In this document: one piece after another, positions 1 to 7,056 of the stretch | Numbering within the stretch: the first letter of the stretch is position 1 | Layout of the letters: every line of letters begins with the position of its first letter | Source: Bradyrhizobium amphicarpaeae | GTDB taxonomy: Bacteria > Pseudomonadota > Alphaproteobacteria > Rhizobiales > Xanthobacteraceae | DNA: 64,000 bases | Assembly: GCF_002266435.3 (NCBI RefSeq) | Contig: NZ_CP029426.2 | Span: 2,758,001-2,822,000 of the forward strand | Reading direction: 5' to 3' | Program-made: the position numbers and the translations under genes | Notes under the pieces: model-generated | What the model saw: only the letters and a program-made list of their open reading frames with translations | Told to the model about the DNA's origin: nothing | Databases searched by the model: none

Positions 1-186
1 GATAGGTTAGCCGGCATCGCCACGCCGACCCGGTCGGATCTCGTGATGGAGAAGTTCGGTACCGGATCGGTTGCCGAGGCTGCGGCGCTCGCGGCCGCCG
101 GTTCTCGCGCACGATTGATTGCGACGCGCGTCGTCTCGCAGGATCGCACGGCGACCGCCGCGATCGCGGAAGGGGACGGCGCATGA
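1..186 (+). CDS. cobE: CobE/CbiG C-terminal-type cobalamin biosynthesis protein (3' fragment)
   Basis: Only the last 61 codons lie in the window, read in frame from base 1 to a TGA at 184-186. The visible piece carries a [11 protein letters not shown] motif followed by an [16 protein letters not shown] tail. These are typical of CobE and of the C-terminal domain of CbiG, which acts around the ring-contraction and acetaldehyde-release steps of corrin synthesis. The stop overlaps the cobM start (ATGA), so the two are translationally coupled, which supports the assignment. The N-terminus lies upstream, so I cannot tell whether this is a stand-alone CobE or the end of a longer CbiG. Confidence 0.8.
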   Translation, partial: DRLAGIATPTRSDLVMEKFGTGSVAEAAALAAAGSRARLIATRVVSQDRTATAAIAEGDGA

Positions 187-968
187 CGGTGCATTTCATC
201 GGCGCAGGGCCCGGGGCGCCTGACTTGCTGACCTTGCGCGGCCGCGACCTGATCGCGGCCTGTCCGGTCTGCCTCTATGCCGGCTCGCTGGTGCCGGAGG
301 GCGTGCTGGCGCATTGCCCGCCCGGCGCGCGCATCGTCAACACCGCGCCACTGTCGCTCGACCAGATCATCGCCGAGATCGCCGCCGCGCATGAGGCGGG
401 CAAGGACGTGGCGCGGCTGCATTCCGGCGATCTCTCGATCTGGTCGGCGATGGGCGAGCAGCTTCGCCGCCTGCGCGCGCTCGGCATCCCCTACACGGTC
501 ACGCCCGGCGTTCCCTCCTTCTCGGCTGCAGCGGCGGCGCTCGAGGTCGAGCTGACGCTGCCCGGGCTTGCCCAGACAGTGGTGCTGACGCGCACGCCGG
601 GCCGGGCCAGCGCGATGCCCGAGGGTGAGAAGCTGGCGGCATTTGCCGCGACCGGCGCGGTGCTGGCGATCCATCTGTCGATCCATCTGCTGGCCGAGGT
701 CGTCGCCGAGCTCACGCCGCATTACGGCGCGGATTGCCCGGTCGCGATCGTCTGGCGCGCGAGCTGGCCGGACCAACGCATCGTCCGCGCCACGCTCGCA
801 ACACTCGATGCTGCAGTCGGTGCCGAGATGGAGCGCACCGCGATCATTCTGGTCGGCAAGACGTTAGGCGGCGCTGCGGATTTCGACGAGAGCCGCCTTT
901 ATGCCGCCGATTACGACCGCCGCTATCGGCCGGTTGGTGCCGAGCCGCGCTTCCCGGAGGCCTCGTGA
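183..968 (+). CDS. cobM: Precorrin-4 C(11)-methyltransferase
   Basis: A 261-residue S-adenosylmethionine-dependent tetrapyrrole methylase that methylates C-11 of precorrin-4 in the aerobic cobalamin pathway (cytoplasm). The N-terminus has the family glycine loop [14 protein letters not shown] (about residues 7-20). The second conserved block [10 protein letters not shown] (about 78-87) is the CobM/CbiF form, and [12 protein letters not shown] follows. The length matches the family. It starts inside the cobE stop (ATGA) and its TGA shares one base with the cobB ATG, so it sits in the middle of a tightly coupled cob operon. The Asp-Leu-Ser-Ile motif separates it from CobA/CysG-type enzymes, which have GDAGIFGR. 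Confidence 0.95.
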   Translation: MTVHFIGAGPGAPDLLTLRGRDLIAACPVCLYAGSLVPEGVLAHCPPGARIVNTAPLSLDQIIAEIAAAHEAGKDVARLHSGDLSIWSAMGEQLRRLRALGIPYTVTPGVPSFSAAAAALEVELTLPGLAQTVVLTRTPGRASAMPEGEKLAAFAATGAVLAIHLSIHLLAEVVAELTPHYGADCPVAIVWRASWPDQRIVRATLATLDAAVGAEMERTAIILVGKTLGGAADFDESRLYAADYDRRYRPVGAEPRFPEAS

Positions 969-2278
969 TGGCGGCAGGCCTCGTCATCTCCGCACCGGCT
1001 TCGGGCGTCGGCAAGACCACGCTGACGCTGGCGCTCGCGCGCGCCTGGCGCCAGCGCGGATTGAACGTGCAGTGCTTCAAGAGCGGTCCCGATTACATCG
1101 ATCCCGCCTTCCACGCGGCCGCCACCGGCCGCGCCTCCGTCAACGTCGACAGCTGGGCGATGGACCGCGGGACCATCGCCCATCTCGTCAGCCGCGGCGC
1201 GGATGCCGATGTCGTGCTCGCCGAGGGCTCGATGGGCCTGTTCGACGGCGTCGCCGCCCGCGGCGTTTCCGGCACCGGTGCCACCGCCGATATCGCAGAA
1301 ATGCTGGGCTGGCCCGTGGTGCTGGTGATCGATCCTTCCGGACAAGCGCAGACCGCAGCGGCGATTGCCGCAGGGCTTCGCGATTATCGCCCCGGAGTGA
1401 AGCTTGCCGGCGTCGTGCTCAATCGCGTCGCCAGCCCGCGCCACGAAGCTCTCGTGCGGCATGCGCTCGACGAGGCCGGCATTGCCGTGTTCGGCGCGCT
1501 GCCGCGCCATGCCGAGATCAGCCTGCCGAAGCGGCATCTCGGCCTGGTGCAGGCCGAAGAGCAGGCCGAGATCGGCAAGCTGATCGACGAGGCCGCGCGT
1601 TTCGTCGCCGAGCATGTCGATCTCGACGCGGTGCTGCGCTGCGCTGCGTCCTGGTCGCTGCAACCCGCCGTGAACGGGCCGAACGTGACGCCACCGGGGC
1701 AGCGCATCGCGCTCGCCCGCGATGCCGCGTTCTCCTTCGTCTATCCGCATATGCTGGAAGCCTGGCGCGTGGGGGGCGCGGAGATCTCGACATTCTCGCC
1801 GCTCGCCGATGAAGCGCCTGACGCCGGCGCCGATGTGTGTTGGCTCCCCGGCGGCTACCCCGAGCTCCATGCAGGCAGGATCGCGGCCAGTGCGCGTTTT
1901 CGCAGCGGCTTGCGCGCCTTCGCCGAGACCCGGCCGGTGCACGGCGAATGCGGGGGCTATATGGTGCTGGGTACCGCTTTGACCGACGCGGACGGCATTC
2001 GCCACGAGATGACGGGCTTGCTTGGCCTGGAGACCAGCTTTGCGAAGCGCCGCATGCATCTGGGCTATCGCCTCGCGACGCTGGACGCGCCGATGCCGGG
2101 ACATAGTTCCGGCGCACGCCTGCGCGGCCACGAATTCCACTATTCCACGATCGTCGCCCAGCCTGACATGCCGCTGGCCGTGGTGCATGATGCCACCGGC
2201 GCGGTCATCGCCGAGACCGGCTCGCGGCGTGGCCACGCCACCGGCACGTTCTTTCATCTGATTGCGGAGGACCGGTGA
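968..2278 (+). CDS. cobB: Cobyrinic acid / hydrogenobyrinic acid a,c-diamide synthase
   Basis: A 436-residue ATP- and glutamine-dependent amidase that amidates the a and c side chains of (hydrogeno)cobyrinic acid. The N-terminal half is a dethiobiotin-synthetase-like ATPase with the P-loop PASGVGKTTL at residues 10-19. The C-terminal half is a class I glutamine amidotransferase with the nucleophile Cys328 in HGECGGYMVLG. The frame stays open further upstream inside cobM. I chose the ATG at 968 because it overlaps the cobM stop and places the P-loop at the usual distance from the N-terminus. It is followed by cobA with a 4-base GTGA overlap. Confidence 0.94.
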   Translation: MAAGLVISAPASGVGKTTLTLALARAWRQRGLNVQCFKSGPDYIDPAFHAAATGRASVNVDSWAMDRGTIAHLVSRGADADVVLAEGSMGLFDGVAARGVSGTGATADIAEMLGWPVVLVIDPSGQAQTAAAIAAGLRDYRPGVKLAGVVLNRVASPRHEALVRHALDEAGIAVFGALPRHAEISLPKRHLGLVQAEEQAEIGKLIDEAARFVAEHVDLDAVLRCAASWSLQPAVNGPNVTPPGQRIALARDAAFSFVYPHMLEAWRVGGAEISTFSPLADEAPDAGADVCWLPGGYPELHAGRIAASARFRSGLRAFAETRPVHGECGGYMVLGTALTDADGIRHEMTGLLGLETSFAKRRMHLGYRLATLDAPMPGHSSGARLRGHEFHYSTIVAQPDMPLAVVHDATGAVIAETGSRRGHATGTFFHLIAEDR

Positions 2279-3006
2279 GCGGATTCGTCTCCTTCATCTC
2301 CGCCGGACCAGGCGACCCCGAGCTTCTTACGCTCAAGGGCGCCGCGCGGCTGCGCGAGGCCGACGTCGTGCTCTATGACGATCTTGCCTCCGGCGCGATC
2401 CTCGATCTCGCCCGGCCCGGCGCAAATCTCGTCGCGGTGGGGAAACGGGCAGGGCGTGCCTCGACCAAGCAACATCACGTCAACCGCCTGCTGGTCGACT
2501 ATGCCGCGACAGGGGTGCGCGTGGTGCGGCTCAAGTCGGGCGATGCCGGCATTTTCGGCCGGCTCGAAGAAGAGCTGGAGACGCTGCACGAAGCGGGCAT
2601 CGGCTACGAGATCGTTCCCGGCGTCACCTCGGCCTGCGCCGCAGCGGCACAGGCCGGCATTCCCCTGACACGGCGTCACACCTCGCGACGGGTGCAGTTC
2701 GTGACCGGGGCCGATGCCACCGGAGAGTTGCCGCCGAACCTGAATTGGGCGGCGCTGGCCGATCCCGAGGCGACGACCGTGGTCTATATGGGCCGACGCA
2801 CCTTTCCGGCGCTTGTGGCAAAACTGGTCGCGCACGGCCTCGCCCCGGATACCCCGGCGCTGGTCGCCGAATCTCTCGGCCGTCCCGACGAGCGGCTGGT
2901 GCGCACCACCATTGTCGAACTCGCCGATCAGCTTGCCCGCGGCGGTGCCGCTTCGACCGCCGCCGTGATCCTGTTCGGCGCGCTGGCGGGGGATTATCCG
3001 TCATGA
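2275..3006 (+). CDS. cobA: Uroporphyrinogen-III C-methyltransferase
   Basis: A 243-residue SAM-dependent methylase that makes precorrin-2 from uroporphyrinogen III, the branch point toward cobalamin and siroheme. It shows SAGPGDPELLTLKG near the N-terminus, VVRLKSGDAGIFGRLEEE in the middle and VPGVTSACAAAA. This is the SUMT-type signature, without the CysG N-terminal dehydrogenase domain. It starts with GTG at 2275, overlapping the cobB TGA. It is the last gene before the cobalamin riboswitch, so this cob operon probably ends just after 3006. No clear terminator is visible before the riboswitch. Confidence 0.95.
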   Translation: MSGFVSFISAGPGDPELLTLKGAARLREADVVLYDDLASGAILDLARPGANLVAVGKRAGRASTKQHHVNRLLVDYAATGVRVVRLKSGDAGIFGRLEEELETLHEAGIGYEIVPGVTSACAAAAQAGIPLTRRHTSRRVQFVTGADATGELPPNLNWAALADPEATTVVYMGRRTFPALVAKLVAHGLAPDTPALVAESLGRPDERLVRTTIVELADQLARGGAASTAAVILFGALAGDYPS

Positions 3007-3044
3007 TCGGCCCGGCACTTGCGCAGGCTCGACGAAAGGGGCAC

Positions 3045-3250
3045 ACAGGAGGGGCATGGTGCTCAACGCGGCGCAAAGCGCCGGAGCATAATCGGGAATG
3101 GGGGTGGGCGGACCCAGTTGCGGCGCCCAAAACCCCAGCCGCCCCCGCGACTGTAAGCGGTGAGGGACTCCGATCAGCCACTGGGCCGCAAGGTCCGGGA
3201 AGGCCGGAAATCCCGGGGAACCGCGAGCCAGGAGACCGGCCGTGCACGTT
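3045..3250 (+). promoter_or_regulatory. Cobalamin (B12) riboswitch
   Basis: The region carries the conserved blocks of the cobalamin aptamer in order. They are a GGGAATG...GGTG segment near 3094-3108, CCCGCGACTGTAAGCGG at about 3144-3160, GCCACTGGG at about 3177-3185, GGGAAGG at about 3197-3203, and the B12-box-like GAGCCAGGAGACCGGCC at about 3225-3241. It lies on the plus strand in the 289-base gap between cobA and the CbiM-like permease. It therefore most likely represses cobalt uptake, and perhaps cobF and cobT, when adenosylcobalamin is plentiful. Exact 5' and 3' limits are estimated by eye. Confidence 0.93.
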
Positions 3251-3261
3251 TTGAGGCCAAG

Positions 3262-3287
3262 GCCGTCGGGTGTGACGGCAGGAAGGA
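3262..3287 (+). promoter_or_regulatory. Probable riboswitch expression-platform hairpin and ribosome binding site
   Basis: A perfect 6-bp stem GCCGTC (3262-3267) / GACGGC (3274-3279) with a 6-base loop lies directly after the aptamer. It is followed at once by the Shine-Dalgarno-like GGAAGGA (3281-3287), 8 bases before the ATG at 3296. This position suggests control of translation initiation rather than transcription termination, since no T-run follows. Which stems exchange with the aptamer cannot be decided by eye. Confidence 0.5.
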
Positions 3288-3295
3288 ATTGAGCC

Positions 3296-3973
3296 ATGCA
3301 TATCGAACCCGGTCTAGTGACGGGCGCCAAGCTCGTGTTGAGTTACGCAACCGGCATCGCCGCGGGCGGCGTTGCACTGAAGCTTGCGGTGGAGACCGTG
3401 CGTGAGCAGGGCGTTACGTCGTTCGCGGCGCGGACGCTCGCGACCACGGTCCTCGTCTTCGTCTTCTTCGAGATCCTGCCGCACTTTCCGGTCGGCGTCT
3501 CCGAAGTGCACTTCATCCTCGGCTCGACATTGTTCCTGCTGTTCGGCGCGGCGCCCGCGGCCTTCGGCCTTGCTTTCGGTCTCCTACTCCAGGGCGTGTT
3601 CTTCGAGCCCGCTGACATCCCGCAATATGGCATGAACGTCACGACGCTGCTGGTGCCGCTGTTTGCGATCCAGGCGATCGCCTCGCGGATCATTTCGCGC
3701 AACACCGCCTATGTTGATTTGAAGTATCGCCAGGCGCTGGCGCTGTCGACGACCTATCAGGCCGGCGTGATCGCCTGGGTAGCGTTCTGGGCGCTTTACG
3801 GTGCGGGCTTTGCGATGAGCAACCTCGCGAGCATCGCGACGTTCGCGGCGTCTTACGCACTGGTCATCGTGATCGAGCCGCTCGCCGACCTCGCCGTGCT
3901 GGCGCTGGCGAAGTCGCTGCGCGGCGTCACCGCGCCCGGCCTCGTCACCCCGCGCCTGCACAACGCGGCCTGA
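3296..3973 (+). CDS. CbiM-like cobalt permease (energy-coupling factor S component)
   Basis: A 225-residue hydrophobic protein with about six membrane segments. It begins MHIEPG, matching the MHI-x-(E/P)-G start of CbiM proteins whose N-terminal amine and His2 bind Co(II). The central stretch (about residues 64-118) runs VHFILGSTLFLLFG, an alanine- and glycine-rich helix, LLLQGVFF and YGMN. It follows the CbiM pattern of H-x-x-G-x-T-L, L-L-L-Q-x-x-x-F and G-x-N. Its position behind a cobalamin riboswitch and before cobF supports cobalt import. No cbiN, cbiQ or cbiO partner lies next to it, so it either recruits distant ECF subunits or works alone. Substrate is inferred. Confidence 0.75.
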   Translation: MHIEPGLVTGAKLVLSYATGIAAGGVALKLAVETVREQGVTSFAARTLATTVLVFVFFEILPHFPVGVSEVHFILGSTLFLLFGAAPAAFGLAFGLLLQGVFFEPADIPQYGMNVTTLLVPLFAIQAIASRIISRNTAYVDLKYRQALALSTTYQAGVIAWVAFWALYGAGFAMSNLASIATFAASYALVIVIEPLADLAVLALAKSLRGVTAPGLVTPRLHNAA

Positions 3974-3984
3974 GAGACAAGCGA

Positions 3985-4009
3985 ACGGGCGGCCAGCAGA
4001 GCCGCCCGT
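3985..4009 (+). repeat. Strong stem-loop between the cobalt permease gene and cobF
   Basis: A perfect 9-bp inverted repeat, ACGGGCGGC (3985-3993) / GCCGCCCGT (4001-4009), encloses a 7-base loop. No T-run follows, so it is not a classical terminator. It ends 10 bases before the cobF ATG, where no Shine-Dalgarno sequence is visible. It may protect the upstream message or influence cobF translation. Confidence 0.6.
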
Positions 4010-4019
4010 CGCGTTCGCG

Positions 4020-4769
4020 ATGCTCACGCTCTCCCTGATAGGCATCGGTTGCGGCGATCCCGACCAGCTCACGCGCGCCGCTGTTCAAGCGATCAACGCC
4101 GCCGATCTGGTCTTGATCCCGCGCAAGGGAACGGCGAAGTCGGATCTCGCCGATCTCAGGCGGACGATTTGCGCGGGCGTGCTCACCAGCGACAAGACAG
4201 CCATCGCCGAATTCGATCTTCCCGTGCGCGACGCTGCTGAAGCCGATTACCGCAAGGGCGTGGACGATTGGCACGATACGGTTGCAGCGACCTGGTCGCA
4301 GACGATCGCAAACCATCTCGAAGGCGAGGGCAAGGTTGCGCTGCTGATCTGGGGCGATCCCTCGCTCTATGATTCCTCATTGCGCATTGCGCGGCGGCTC
4401 AATCCCTTGCCTGGCATCGAGGTCGTGCCCGGGATCACCTCGATCCAGGCGCTGTGCGCGGCGCATGCGCTGCCGCTCAACGACATCGGCGAGCCGTTTC
4501 TGGTCACGACGGGGCGGCGCCTGCGCGAAGGCGGCTGGCCGCAAGGTGTCGATACATTGGTGGTGATGCTCGACGGCGGCACGGCGTTTCAAGCGCTCGA
4601 TCCGGAAGGCCTGCAGATCTGGTGGGGCGCATATCTCGGCATGCCCGACCAGGTCGTCATGTCCGGCGCGCTCGCCGAAATTGGCCCGCGCATCGTCGCG
4701 GCGCGCCAGGAGGCGCGCGAGCGGCATGGCTGGATCATGGACAGTTACATTCTCAAGCGCGTGCACTAA
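4020..4769 (+). CDS. cobF: Precorrin-6A synthase (deacetylating)
   Basis: A 249-residue tetrapyrrole methylase that methylates C-1 of precorrin-5 with loss of acetate, a step specific to the aerobic pathway. It begins LSLIGIGCGDPDQLT, then has LVLIPRKG, ALLIWGDPSLYDSS (about residues 109-122) and VVPGITSIQALCAAH. The GCGDP loop and the WGDPSLYDS block are the CobF form. It lies 46 bases after the permease gene, with a stem-loop between them, and 10 bases before cobT. Its presence is good evidence that this organism makes B12 aerobically. The start lacks a clear ribosome binding site. Confidence 0.94.
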   Translation: MLTLSLIGIGCGDPDQLTRAAVQAINAADLVLIPRKGTAKSDLADLRRTICAGVLTSDKTAIAEFDLPVRDAAEADYRKGVDDWHDTVAATWSQTIANHLEGEGKVALLIWGDPSLYDSSLRIARRLNPLPGIEVVPGITSIQALCAAHALPLNDIGEPFLVTTGRRLREGGWPQGVDTLVVMLDGGTAFQALDPEGLQIWWGAYLGMPDQVVMSGALAEIGPRIVAARQEARERHGWIMDSYILKRVH

Positions 4770-4779
4770 GCGAGGCAGC

Positions 4780-5832
4780 ATGCTCCCTGAATGGGTTACC
4801 AAGAACTGCCCCGAGATCTCCGCGGCCCATCGCGCGGCGGCGATCGCGCGGCAGGCGCAACTGACAAAGCCGACCGGTGCGCTCGGCCGGCTGGAGCAGC
4901 TCGCGATCGAGCTCGCCGGCTTGCAGGCGACCGAGCAGCCGCGTGCCGTACGGGTCCCGATCATCATCTTCGCCGGCGACCATGGCATCGTCGCGCAGGG
5001 CGTCTCGGCGTATCCGCAAGGCGTGACCATCGCGATGATGGCGAATTTTGCCTCCGGCGGTGCCGCGATCTCGGTGCTGGCGCGCGAGCTTGGCTCGAGC
5101 CTGGAAGTGGTCGACGCCGGCACGCTGGCGCAGGACGAGATGGCAGGAATCGTCACCGACAAGCCGCGCCACGGCACGCGCGATTTCAGCGTCGAGGCCG
5201 CGCTCGCACCCGCCGAACTGGCGTTTGCGTTCGAGGTGGGCCAGCGCGCGGTCGCACGTGCGGCAGCCCATCAGCCTGACCTCCTGATCTTCGGCGAGAT
5301 GGGGATCGGCAACACGACGGCCTCGGCTGCGATCGCGGCGAGCCTGCTTGGCGTGAGCACCGAGGAGATTGCGGGCAGCGGGACCGGGGTCGATGCGGCC
5401 GGCCGCGCGCACAAGGCGCGGGTGATCGATGCGGCGATAGCCCGCCACGGCGTTGCGGGCGCCTCGGCCGAAAAAATTCTGTGCGCCGTCGGCGGCCTCG
5501 AGATCGCGGCGATCTCGGGTGCGATCATCGCGGCCGCGCAGCGCCGCATCCCGGTGCTGGTCGACGGCTTCATCGTATCGGTGGCAGCACTCGCAGCGGT
5601 GCGGCTCAACCCGTCGTGCCAGCCGTTCCTGCTGCCGTCGCATCAATCGGCGGAGCAGGGACACCGGCTGGTGCTGCGCGCGCTGAATGTGCAGCCGTTG
5701 ATCAGCCTCGATCTCCGGCTCGGCGAGGGATCGGGCGCGGCCATTGCGCTGCCGCTGGTTCGGCTCGCCTGCGCGCTCCACAACGACATGGCGACCTTTG
5801 CGCAGGCCAATGTGCCTGACAGGCCTAGCTGA
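4780..5832 (+). CDS. cobT: Nicotinate-nucleotide:dimethylbenzimidazole phosphoribosyltransferase
   Basis: A 350-residue enzyme that makes alpha-ribazole 5'-phosphate for the lower ligand of cobalamin. Recognisable blocks are KPTGALGRLE near the N-terminus, IFAGDHGIVAQGVSAYPQ, FGEMGIGNTTASAAI and LRLGEGSGAA near the C-terminus. Glu316 in the last block corresponds to the catalytic glutamate of the Salmonella enzyme. The frame is open further upstream inside cobF. I chose the ATG at 4780 because it sits 10 bases after the cobF stop and gives the usual N-terminus. The 3' end overlaps the convergent phosphatase gene by 8 bases. Confidence 0.95.
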   Translation: MLPEWVTKNCPEISAAHRAAAIARQAQLTKPTGALGRLEQLAIELAGLQATEQPRAVRVPIIIFAGDHGIVAQGVSAYPQGVTIAMMANFASGGAAISVLARELGSSLEVVDAGTLAQDEMAGIVTDKPRHGTRDFSVEAALAPAELAFAFEVGQRAVARAAAHQPDLLIFGEMGIGNTTASAAIAASLLGVSTEEIAGSGTGVDAAGRAHKARVIDAAIARHGVAGASAEKILCAVGGLEIAAISGAIIAAAQRRIPVLVDGFIVSVAALAAVRLNPSCQPFLLPSHQSAEQGHRLVLRALNVQPLISLDLRLGEGSGAAIALPLVRLACALHNDMATFAQANVPDRPS

Positions 5833-6397
5833 TCCGCTGATTGGCGGAGACGACGCGCCAGCCGCTCGCAAGGCGATCGATCCGTGTCAGCGACAGCGGA
5901 TCGATCACGAAGCGCAAGGCGGCCTGCGGCGTCAGATCGAGCGCGATGCAGAGCGCGGCGCGGATGGTGCCGGAATGCACGACGAGCGTGGCCGATCCGG
6001 CGCCGATCCGCGCCAGACCCAGCCGGACACGCGCGACCTGATCCGCAAAGCTCTCGCCGCCCGGCGGCCGTGCGTCCGCGGGATCGCTCCAGAATTGCGC
6101 ATAGGCCTCGCCGCCCGTCGCGGCGAGTTCGTCATGGCGATGGCCGGTCCAGTCGCCGAAATCCTGCTCGCGGAATTCGCCGATCAACTCCGGTTCGAGT
6201 CCCAGCGCGCGCGCTGTCTCGACCGTACGTCGCGACGGGCTGGCGTAGCCGGCGGCATCCGGCGGCAGACGTCGTCGCAGAGCATCCAGTTGCGCGCGAT
6301 CGCCGAGATCGGCCGGCGCGTCGGCGGCGTGGATCGTCCCTTTGACGCCGTCGACGGGCGCGTGCCTTATCAGCCAGAGGAAGGTCTCGCCTTCCAT
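5825..6397 (-). CDS. cobC: Histidine phosphatase, probable alpha-ribazole phosphatase
   Basis: A 190-residue member of the phosphoglycerate mutase-like (histidine phosphatase) family. LIRHAP near residue 10 carries the phospho-accepting His, YASPSRRTVETA follows, and VVHSGTIRA holds the second catalytic His. In cobalamin clusters this family removes the 5'-phosphate of alpha-ribazole phosphate, the product of CobT, and the adjacent cobT supports that role. I chose the ATG at 6397 over one 51 bases upstream because GGAG lies 6 bases before it and the RHG-type motif then falls at the normal position. It is convergent with cobT with an 8-base tail overlap. General phosphatase activity cannot be excluded. 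Confidence 0.82.
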   Translation of the reverse strand: MEGETFLWLIRHAPVDGVKGTIHAADAPADLGDRAQLDALRRRLPPDAAGYASPSRRTVETARALGLEPELIGEFREQDFGDWTGHRHDELAATGGEAYAQFWSDPADARPPGGESFADQVARVRLGLARIGAGSATLVVHSGTIRAALCIALDLTPQAALRFVIDPLSLTRIDRLASGWRVVSANQRIS

Positions 6398-7056
6398 GCT
6401 CATCTCCAAGGAAGTTGGTCGCCGTGGCAATAACATCGCAACCGGCACATTGGCTCTGTTGTGATGGTAATCCTAGAGGCGACGGTTTCCCCGAGAGGGG
6501 ATGAAAAGGGAATACGGTGCGGGGACATTGTCCCCAATGCAGTGACTGCCCCCTCAACTCTTCGTCGCCTCCCGGGGCGGGAATCGATTGATCGGACCGG
6601 CGATATCCTCGCTTACTGACCGTACAATAAAGAAAGGCTGAGCCGCCCGCCGTGCATAGCTCATGGGCATCCCAACCCGGCGCAACGCCGTTCGATCGCC
6701 TGCAAATTAGACAGACGATTTCAGTCGCTGGGATTGCAGTGCAACGGGCGTGACGGTTTGCGCCGAAAAATCCGTGGTGCGATGCACTTCGCTGGCGTCC
6801 GGCGGTCCACCTCTGCATGCTCTCTGCGCGGGCAGAGCTGCACCAAAACGTGCAGCCGAATTTGCGGCCCGCGGCACCGGCCCGATGGTTCGCGACAAAG
6901 CTGGCCCTATCCCGACCTGACCGCTCTGTCGCACACTCGCGGACAATGGCATGACAAGGGATGCATGATGAGCACTCTCGGTTGGGCATTGGATGTCGCG
7001 ATGGACGGTAACAGCCCGGCGTCGGGTTCGGACCTCATCTGTCGCTGCCCCCGCAC
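6398..7056. other. Intergenic region without a supported gene
   Basis: 659 bases between the outward-facing cobC and hyuA genes. It holds a near-perfect dyad GGGGACATTGTCCCC at 6521-6535. Just upstream (6488-6501) is a small CCCC-GAGA-GGGG hairpin. Open frames here are short or low in family-like content and I recognise no protein in them. The two divergent promoters should lie here. I found no sigma-54-type element and no convincing -35/-10 pair. The region may include decayed coding DNA. Confidence 0.6.

Noticed and set aside
923..2257. A 444-codon minus-strand frame opposite cobB.
   Set aside because: cobB on the plus strand has complete catalytic motifs, and the antisense product has no recognisable fold.
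3003..3254. Apparent coding frame after cobA, running through the riboswitch.
   Set aside because: The DNA carries all conserved blocks of the cobalamin aptamer, and the translation has no protein-like features.
6132..6989. A 285-codon minus-strand frame covering the gap after cobC.
   Set aside because: It overlaps the end of cobC in another frame, is rich in Cys, Arg and Ser as expected for non-coding GC-rich DNA, and shows no motif.
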